Origin: Phallusia fumigata
Taxonomy: Eukaryota; Chordata; Ascidiacea; Phlebobranchia; Ascidiidae
Length of the DNA: 28,358 nt
Assembly: GCA_008931825.1 (NCBI GenBank)
Contig: QXVZ01020125.1
Span: forward strand, 1 to 28,358
Direction of reading: 5' to 3'
Positions 21,548-28,358 of the stretch are shown here, piece after piece. The notes under the pieces are model-generated. The model was not told where the DNA came from. It saw nothing but the letters and a program-made list of their open reading frames with translations, and did no database searches. The position numbers and the translations under genes are program-made. Each line of letters starts with the position of its first letter. Position 1 is the first letter of the stretch.

Positions 21548-21759
21548 TATATGTGGTGGTAACGCATACACTGCTTTTTCTTTTCCTTGTCTTGGCTATT
21601 CGCAATAACAAGAAAAATATTAGGCTTTAAGTCTATTGATATCCGTGTATTAATCGCGTACAATTTTTTTTGTGAAACGTCAGTTGCAAAACGAAACTGG
21701 TTCAGGAACCCGCTTCAAGTCTCGCATGTGAGTGCGACGTTCACAACAAACATTTTCTT

Positions 21760-24700
21760 CTACTTCCTGAAATAGTAAACAATTAGGCAGGATGTCGCTA
21801 TCAGGAAAACCACCAAGATGAATGCTGGAGCCTGATCGGACTGGGAATTCCCCTCATAGTGATCTATGACGTCATGTCTGTGATGACGCAATGCAGACAC
21901 GAGGATGGGACCGGCTGAGAGGGTTCGTATGCCCCCAACGTCGCGACGTTTTCTTCCGCAAGCCTGAAAAAAACAATAGTGACGTCACGCAGGTCAACAC
22001 GGTACGAGTGACGTCACTTCACTTACCGGTTGAGAACAATTGCTTCCTGTGACGTCATTGTCACAAACATTTACGTCACAATGAACGTAAATCCTCTGTT
22101 GAGCGTCTGTAAAGTTTGTCCACACAAATGATTTGAACTTGAACCTTCCGTAAATTGGAGCGTGGTTCCTCAAAACCTCGATGTTGGCCGAACTTTCGAA
22201 ATTGTTTACAGATTCACAGCTAAAAATGCAAAAGTATTAAAGTTATTGTAATGTTGTATCCGAAGGATTGCCAGTTTATATTTAATTTGTGGGCAACATT
22301 GTTGTATAGGAGTTGCTTGTGACACGTTGCCATCAACCTCTGGCACCAAGGGAATTGTTTATGACACGCCAAGTGATTTTCGGGTTTTACCAACACATTT
22401 TACGCCAAGTTCCTTGTTTTTTAGGCTACCTCTTTGTTTTTTGCTGTGAAGTGCAGTACAACTGCAACAACGAACTACAGAGCGCGCATTGTAACGATTC
22501 ACCTTAAACGTAGTGAAACAAAGCAGTGACCAAATTAACATGGCACGTGAAGTCATTAACAATTAGGCAAAGTTTTTAAATTGGCACGCTGCGTTTAGAA
22601 CGTTGCCGACCCATGATTTAATCAAACCCAAGCTCCCACGATTGTGTTTTTGACGCCAAGAAATTCTCACCTCGATACAATGATTGGGTACGAAGGTTCT
22701 GAAGCCGAATCTTCTTGCTGCGTTGCCCAGCAACCGATCATCTAACAAACACACGCGTAAGTCACGTGACGATGTGCGGTGTGACGTCATAGTTACCTGC
22801 ATTACGAAGTTGGTTTGGGACTGTGGGATTTCGGACAGTTTAGCCTGGGCGTAGACGTAACGCGGCACGACCACCTCTGCCGGTGAGGTCACGTTGAAAT
22901 GTTCGCTGTCGTAGAGATTAAGTTCGATGTTGAACTCGCCTGAAACTGGGTCCGAACCAACTCCCACTTTCCTATGGTGAAATTGCAAAAAAGAGATTTA
23001 CTGGAGTATAGGCACAGACGTAGTTATTTATGTGGCACAATCGTATTGTGCAAAAAACGATAAATTGATAGTAACCGGACTGCAGGATTGTAGAAATTGT
23101 GCTTTTAGTGTCATATTTGAAAACTATAAAATTTATATCATGAGCCTAAAGAGATATGCGGAGATAGAAGGTATCTGATATCTCGCTAATTACTTTATTT
23201 TATAAATAAATAGATCGAAGATTCTGTTCCATTATAAGAAATATTTATTGAATTTGTTTTTGTGTATTATTACAATGAACAGAATACCCCCGCCCCCATA
23301 ACGAAAATTTTGAAACGAACGTATCACTCACAGTATTTCAGGTACGATCGGCCCAGCAGTGAGGCTCTCATTGCGTTGAAACACACAAGTGAAGTTTTTG
23401 GAGAATTTGAAGAAGCGCTGAATTGGATTGCTCTCATTCAAAATATTTGCCTTGCGCACCGTGTACGTCACCATGACTTCATTAGCTGNTTATTACAATG
23501 AACAGAATACCCCCGCCCCCATAACGAAAATTTTGAAACGAACGTATCACTCACAGTATTTCAGGTACGATCGGCCCAGCAGTGAGGCTCTCATTGCGTT
23601 GAAACACACAAGTGAAGTTTTTGGAGAATTTGAAGAAGCGCTGAATTGGATTGCTCTCATTCAAAATATTTGCCTTGCGCACCGTGTACGTCACCATGAC
23701 TTCATTAGCTGTTTGCTGCAAAAACGAAGACAAGATAGAGCGATTTGTCGAAAACTGTTTTTGAACAGCAATACGTAATGTCGAAACTAACTTAAATGTG
23801 TAAAACAGTTGTTTCAACAATGAAATTTACTCCAACGAATGTTGGTAAATCGTAAGGCGGGAAGTTTACGGAATTTTTCATGTAGATAACTAACCGAGAT
23901 AGCCGCACCACAAAACGTCAGGTTAAAAGTAAAATTTGGAGATTCAAACGTTGCCTTGCAAGCGTCATCAACATCTTCGGGCTGAGCGTTGTCATTGGGT
24001 GAAATCAAGAGAATGTCTCCAGCAGTTGCGTTCAAGGCTGACAAGTCTAACTGATCCAATCTAAAAATAAAGTTACAATCCGCTTTCAACGTACAAAGTA
24101 ACTAGCGCTATAGTTGACTTCATAATGATCGTTAGGAAACCCGCTTTAAGCGTTCAAAGTCGTATACGTTACAAGCCAGATGGTTGACTACACGAACCTC
24201 GTTAGTTCGTATGTAAAAAAAACTTTTGCTTAAAACGTACGTAAAATTTCCAAATCATATTGGTACGATACTTACCGCAAGTATACGATTTCACCGCAAT
24301 ACAAGTTGCCACAATCTGAAACAAATTTCAAAAATCAATTTTCTTAACCTAGTTTTAACAATCTGGCTGAAATAAATCACAAACTACGTCTGTGGGTATA
24401 GCGCCGGTTAAATGCAACACCCCTTAAAACGTTAATTTGCAATAAAATTTTGTTTGTTTGTTAAACAATTTGATTTTACCTTTTAGGTCATGATGACATT
24501 TGTTCAAACCCGTCATGACCCAACGCTGGTGCATTAAAGGGGNCAAATTTCAAAAATCAATTTTCTTAACCTAGTTTTAACAATCTGGCTGAAACAAATC
24601 ACAAACACAAACTACGTCTGTGGGTATAGCGCTGGTTTGTTTGTTAAACAATTTGATTTTACCTTTTAGGTCATGATGACATTTGTTCAAACCCGTCATG

Positions 24701-27001
24701 ACCCAACGCTGGTGCATTAAAGGGGATCTTGGGCGCCGTAAGGTAGTAAAACAACTCACCAGGCGCACATTTTACCTAACTCGCTCTCGGGTGCCATATA
24801 GCGTTGTCACAGGCCACCTGGCGTCACGCTTAAACTAAATCGCTCTCGGCGGCATATAGCGTTGCAACAACCCACCTGGCCTCACACTTATACCGAATCC
24901 AGTTGAAGTCCCGATGTTGTCGGATACAAACTCAATACGCAAGTGACTGGTGCGAAACTGCCATCTATGCTCATTGTCGGATATGGACCCGCTCGCCGAT
25001 CCGAACCTGCTTGGTGTACCGACGTTGTCGCTGGAATTATCTCCGCCGAAGTTTAACTGCCGAATACAAAAGTTTCTGTAGTGTTTGTATCGTGTAGTCG
25101 TTTTATACATCGCGCAGTCGCTGATGCTGATATGCGCACTGATAACACTTCTAAGTCATATCCTGTTAAACCGGATGTTATAGCTCATCTCCCAGTTTGC
25201 GTGTGCGATTGTTGCAATTCGTACAATGCGTTGCACGGTTGATTGCCCCATTGTTGATTTGATTGTTTGTAAATGTTGATAATGTGTCGGCTGCCAGGAA
25301 AATGTATTGACTAAATGGATGCAAGCACAAATGGGGTTTGGTGAAAGGAAACAAAGCGACAACTTACAAATATGAAGTCTCCACTGTTCATGTAAGTATT
25401 GAGAAGCACAACATTGAAGTCGCAGGCAAATGGGTGGGTAAACTCCCACCGGCAGAGGGCGCAGTGGGGATAATCGGTCGAGCCTCCAGAGATGGTTGGG
25501 TTGACAATTGTTTCGTTTCCCGCCGCATTAAAACTCCCACCGCAATCATCAAACAGAACTGAATACAATAGGTACAGTATGCACCAACATTCATGTCAAA
25601 CCGAGCAACATTTTAACGAAGCTACAGCAGTGCTCCGCAATCTTTTTTCATTAACCCCATACCTATGTTCAACCTTGATTTATCTATTCTATTATAACGT
25701 TATAAAACATTACAAATGTGGTAGTCTAACTAAAGGCTGGTTTAGCGAATTGTCAACTATTGTGACATTTAAACTTGCCAAAGATAACATGTTTTTTTTA
25801 ATTTTCGTCAGGTTACATTAACACGGCGGCACACCGGTTGCGCTGCTCTTAACTGCACCAGCCAACAAAATGAAAAACGATCATATATGTGGCCCATATA
25901 TGTATGACGTTGCACATACATGTGTCGTTCTAACACCAACTCACCGATTTGATATGAAAAGACAATTTCACCGTGGCTTTGTTCAAGCTCACAATAGTAG
26001 TACAACTGGTCGATGGTTCCCTTGACAGCACCCGTTGCGTCGCCGTAACCTCGAAACGTCCCTAACACCGCCCCTGCTGCCGTTGTGTCATGTACCTAAA
26101 GATAATCAACTTGAAAAATCTTAAAGTTGTTATCGCAAGTCCAAGGCATATCTGACACATGTGACTTTTCGCGTTTTAATAAACTTGTTAAGCTGCGGGT
26201 CGGGGCTCATTCCGGGTTGCAAGGTATAGTTTTGGGATCGGAAAAACTTTCCAGGAACTAAAACGCATGGTTAGATTCACAAGAAAATAAGCAATTCAGT
26301 GTTAGAGCACATTTGTTGTTTTGTGACATCAAATATAAGATTTAATTGTGACATTTTAGTTTTCACTTTCGTTTACTTGTATTTAACCTACCATTTCAAA
26401 ACACTTTTAGGATCATTACCGACCCTGTTACGAAGCTTGAACATGAAAAAAAGTCACAGCTCGCAACCTTATTTGTTTTTGTGTTTTGTAATACGTTAGT
26501 TGTGTTATCGTTAACTGCTACAGATCAAAACGCGAATTCATTACAGAACAAGCTCTAAAAAAATGTCAAAAGTAGTAAACTACAAACCAGAATAATAAAT
26601 CGATTGGTAAAAAATGTTGCTTTTCAACCTAAAATCAGATGCGTTTAGCAAATAAAACACTTTTAAAGTTAAACCGATTAAACCCCACAGACAAAATTTA
26701 AAATGAATTTGAAGATTACGTACAGTGCAAAGATTTCCGTCGCCGAGATAGCCGCTCTTCATATACATATACGGAAGGTCCCCGGCCGCGTTGTCGGTGT
26801 AGATCGTTCCACTGGCGTTTTTGCAACTTGGATCGATCGTAATCAAACCCTGGTTGAGCAAAGTCGTTGTTTGCACGCAAATGCAATCCACTGCAAGAAA
26901 AGCTAGATTGTTAGCGGGTTGCCAACACTCTTTATGTACCATAGTAACTTACCACATTGCAAGAAAACAACCACAACTAATGTTGAAAGGAATATTTTCA
27001 T
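21760..27001 (-). CDS. CUB and ZP domain type I membrane protein
   Basis: Minus-strand exons, 5' to 3': 27001-26953, 26890-26724, 26095-25945, 25558-25368, 25056-24876, 24315-24276, 24060-23895, 23715-23555, 22971-22797, 22741-22671, 22219-22027 and 21963-21760. They total 1749 nt, every phase closes, and they give 582 residues. Residues 1-17 are a signal peptide. About 20-122 is an unrecognised Cys-containing domain. About 128-245 is a CUB domain (CGG start, LRIEFVSDN and GFGISV near its end). About 248-517 is a ZP domain: FTFNLTFCG and YTV in the N half, then CWAT (431), VHCDVNVC and the last Cys 517. RKRR at 519-522 is a furin site, LSAGPILV (about 530-537) fits an external hydrophobic patch, and 562-580 is a transmembrane helix with tail RK. 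ZP proteins of this layout are cleaved at the furin site and polymerise into coats or filaments. Exon 8 appears twice because of an assembly duplication. The tissue and partner are unknown. Confidence 0.92.
21867..22057. promoter_or_regulatory. Cluster of four TGACGTCA (CRE) palindromes
   Basis: Exact TGACGTCA occurs at 21867-21874, 21980-21987, 22009-22016 and 22050-22057, with a fifth at 22782-22789. Two of the four (each GTGACGTCAC) lie in the 63-nt intron 11 of the CUB-ZP gene and two are in its flanking exons. The sequence is the CREB/ATF consensus; enhancer function is inferred only from density. Confidence 0.5.
23267..23488. repeat. 222-bp direct repeat, left copy (assembly overlap)
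   Basis: It is apparently identical over its full length to 23490-23711, separated by one N. It contains a truncated duplicate of ZP exon 8 (minus strand, 23332-23488) that lacks its splice acceptor. Best read as two contig ends that overlap but were not merged. Confidence 0.85.
23489..23489. other. Single-N join between overlapping contigs
   Basis: The N sits exactly between the two copies of the 222-bp repeat, so the gap is probably negative in size. Confidence 0.85.
23490..23711. repeat. 222-bp direct repeat, right copy
   Basis: Second copy of 23267-23488. This one runs on into the full exon 8 acceptor (exon 23715-23555, minus strand) and was used for the gene model. Confidence 0.85.
24322..24542. 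repeat. Diverged direct repeat, left copy (likely allele or contig overlap)
   Basis: It aligns with 24544-24725 but carries a roughly 45-nt stretch (around 24408-24452) that the right copy lacks. There are also scattered substitutions and a small indel in CACAAACACAAAC. It lies in an intron of the CUB-ZP gene, on the left of an N. Confidence 0.75.
24543..24543. other. Single-N join between two similar sequences
   Basis: It lies precisely between the two diverged repeat copies, as at 23489. Confidence 0.85.
24544..24725. repeat. Diverged direct repeat, right copy
   Basis: Counterpart of 24322-24542, ending at the same GGTGCATTAAAGGGG. Both contain GGTCATGATG and CGTCATGACC as a short inverted repeat. 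Confidence 0.75.
24782..24898. repeat. Tandem duplication of an exon-intron junction
   Basis: Two units of 58-59 bp start CGCTCTCGG at 24782 and 24841. The right unit holds the real donor of CUB-ZP exon 5 (minus strand, CCAG|gtggg at 24876/24875). The left unit keeps an equivalent CCAG|gtggc in intron sequence. A partial third unit is suggested at 24751-24781. Confidence 0.65.
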
Positions 27002-27235
27002 ACTTCCAGTCGTTCCATCCAACTGTCTAAAACAATCTGAATCCGAAATCCGAAAGGACGACAGGGGTTTCTAACAACAGGAAACACACCGAGGCATCGG
27101 ATGATCGGAAGTGACGCACTGATTGGTAATTGGGTCGGTAACTGCGGCTTCGGCGCTGTACCACAGTATGCGATAGAACAGCAACACATATTTTATTTTG
27201 AAATGTCCAAGTAAGTCCAACTGTATAATATTGTG
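27002..27235 (-). promoter_or_regulatory. CUB-ZP 5' leader and proximal promoter region
   Basis: On the minus strand TTGTTTTAG ends 25 nt before the ATG (AG at 27028-27027), the same T-rich AG seen before the protease start codons. A six-codon upstream frame (MERLEV) overlaps the main start. No convincing TATA box was found. Confidence 0.4.
27192..27197 (-). terminator. Candidate poly(A) signal of an upstream minus-strand gene
   Basis: AATAAA on the minus strand lies 38 nt past the TAA at 27238-27236, a natural distance if 27236-27426 is a terminal exon. Confidence 0.35.
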
Positions 27236-27426
27236 TTAGGGCGGAGCTCGAACACGCGGTGCTGAGTATCGGCAAGTTTGGAGCATCAAACCGTTTCTTC
27301 TTAAAGCAGGTTTAATATCCGGGACATTTCGGTTGGAAAAATATGGCGACTCATATGTTGTTACGTCATTATTGATGGCGTCATACCACCCTGTCCAAAC
27401 AAAATCCTCGCATCCCCTTTTTTTGG
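27236..27426 (-). CDS. Possible terminal exon of another minus-strand gene
   Basis: On the minus strand a good acceptor (ATCTTGCAG) at 27428-27427 opens a 62-codon frame ending in TAA. It begins KKRGCEDFVWTGWYD and has a second Cys later (QTCRYSAP). WTGW followed by an acidic and YES segment weakly recalls the WxxW domain of mucins and CILP, but the match is poor. A poly(A) signal follows. The upstream exons would lie beyond the window. The frame continues open past the acceptor to 27643, so chance is a real possibility. Confidence 0.28.
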
Positions 27427-28358
27427 CTGCAAGATTGCTACTGATACAAAAATGTTCATTTAAGACAGAACTAGACAGAAATATATCTTTTATTATCGCA
27501 TAACTACTGCACCACAGAACCACAGGTATTTCAGTGGTTTCTGAGTGACGTAACGTATTAATATGTCTTGCTAAAATTATTCGTAAAATAACATGTACAT
27601 TTTTGATATTCTTTTTTGGAGTCGTTGTGTTTAAATCAAACATAGTAGTTTATTTGTGTCGCCGCGATCGACCTTTTTGTATCCAACAGAACCTTAGTTA
27701 TTATGTGTTGCATGGTGGCGCTCGATAGTTTTAACAGCAAAGCATTTTAATTGCCACTTCTTGTTTTCATACTTACTCAAAAATTTCACACAAAAATAAG
27801 ATTTAAAATTGTGTCAAAAAGACAACTCGACATATTACCTCGGGGCTAACAATAACGACGATCAACTTACAAAAGCATAAAGTTTCAAGCAATTGGTGAA
27901 ATAAAAGCGAAAAAATAGAACAGTTTATTACCTTCCACGTTTCAACACTATTGTCGACATTTGATCTATTACAACTTTATCGAAGTGTTTAGATATGTTT
28001 ATTGAAGGACACCACATACAACAACTTTACGCATGTTTATTTAAAAAAAATAATTAAATAAATCGTGACACCAATTCTACCAAACTGCTCAAAGTGATAT
28101 CCGCGGCAATTAAGATGCCATTTTGGAGAATGTTTGTTTAGCTCGATAGATGTACCAGCACAATAACCTTGCAGCTCAATTTTTGGAACTCAATTGTTAC
28201 GTACAGTTTGGTCAAAACGCCACTGCTGTCTAGTTACATGCACAAAAATAGCAAATTCCTTCCTTGAGGAAAACGAAAACGTTGAATAAATAGACGTTTG
28301 ACCTAAAAGTGGCGATGTTTGTATTTTCCCTTGACAATACACAAACTGAAGTACGAGA
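27427..28358. other. Right-edge region with no recognised gene
   Basis: AT-rich sequence with no domain-bearing frame, repeat or RNA gene that I can support. It could be intron of the possible gene ending at 27236 or plain intergenic DNA. A TACGTCA half-CRE and GGCGTCA occur nearby at about 27361-27382. Confidence 0.5.

Noticed and set aside
23332-23488. A genuine tandem duplicated ZP exon
   Set aside because: The copy is identical to the other, lacks its acceptor and stops at an N. An assembly overlap explains it better.
1-28358. tRNA, rRNA or other structured RNA genes
   Set aside because: No cloverleaf, A/B box pair or recognisable RNA core was noticed by reading. A covariance-model scan would be needed to exclude them fully.

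Overview
The window is animal nuclear DNA: AT-rich, with many short GT-AG introns, AATAAA poly(A) signals and TATA boxes. The compact genes, small introns, dispersed (ACTCA)n-tailed repeat and strong allelic divergence at contig ends fit an ascidian such as Ciona. The species is inference, not proof.

Bases 1-20,300 hold a head-to-tail array of six paralogous secreted chymotrypsin-fold (S1 family) serine protease genes on the + strand, here called P1-P6. P1 is cut by the left edge and P5 loses its last exon at a one-N gap. Complete genes share one 8-exon plan: signal peptide exon, a 27-nt microexon with the activation site, His57 exon, Asp102 exon, two middle exons, Ser195 exon and a short terminal exon, giving 285-286 residues. 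All splice phases close. The copies differ at functional residues. P2 and P5 are trypsin-like (Asp189/Gly226, Ser195). P4 has the pocket charge moved (Asn189/Asp226). P3 and P6 have Asn for Ser195 and Asn189/Ser226, so they should be catalytically dead. P6 has also lost the activation Arg. P1 has Arg for oxyanion-hole Gly193 and lacks a conserved C-terminal Cys.

The promoters are near copies of each other: an ATGCAAAT octamer 45-46 bp upstream of a TATATAA box, then a conserved T-rich AG about 50-60 nt before the ATG. Spacers are diverged copies of one unit. They contain a PIF/Harbinger-like DNA transposon remnant (14277-15065), a retroelement-tail insertion (9523-9690) and a small CCAATTGG palindrome expansion. 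A second, inverted retroelement-tail copy lies after P6 (20638-20808).

Bases 21,760-27,001 hold a complete 12-exon minus-strand gene for a 582-residue type I membrane protein: signal peptide, unrecognised N-terminal domain, CUB domain, complete ZP domain, RKRR furin site, external hydrophobic patch, transmembrane helix and a two-residue tail. This architecture fits a furin-processed, filament-forming extracellular coat protein. A possible terminal exon of another minus-strand gene lies just upstream.

Four single Ns mark assembly joins. Two are flanked by direct repeats that look like unmerged contig overlaps or alleles (222 bp exact at 23.3-23.7 kb; a diverged pair at 24.3-24.7 kb). Secreted proteases, dead homologues and a protease-processed coat protein lie side by side, but a functional link is only a hypothesis.
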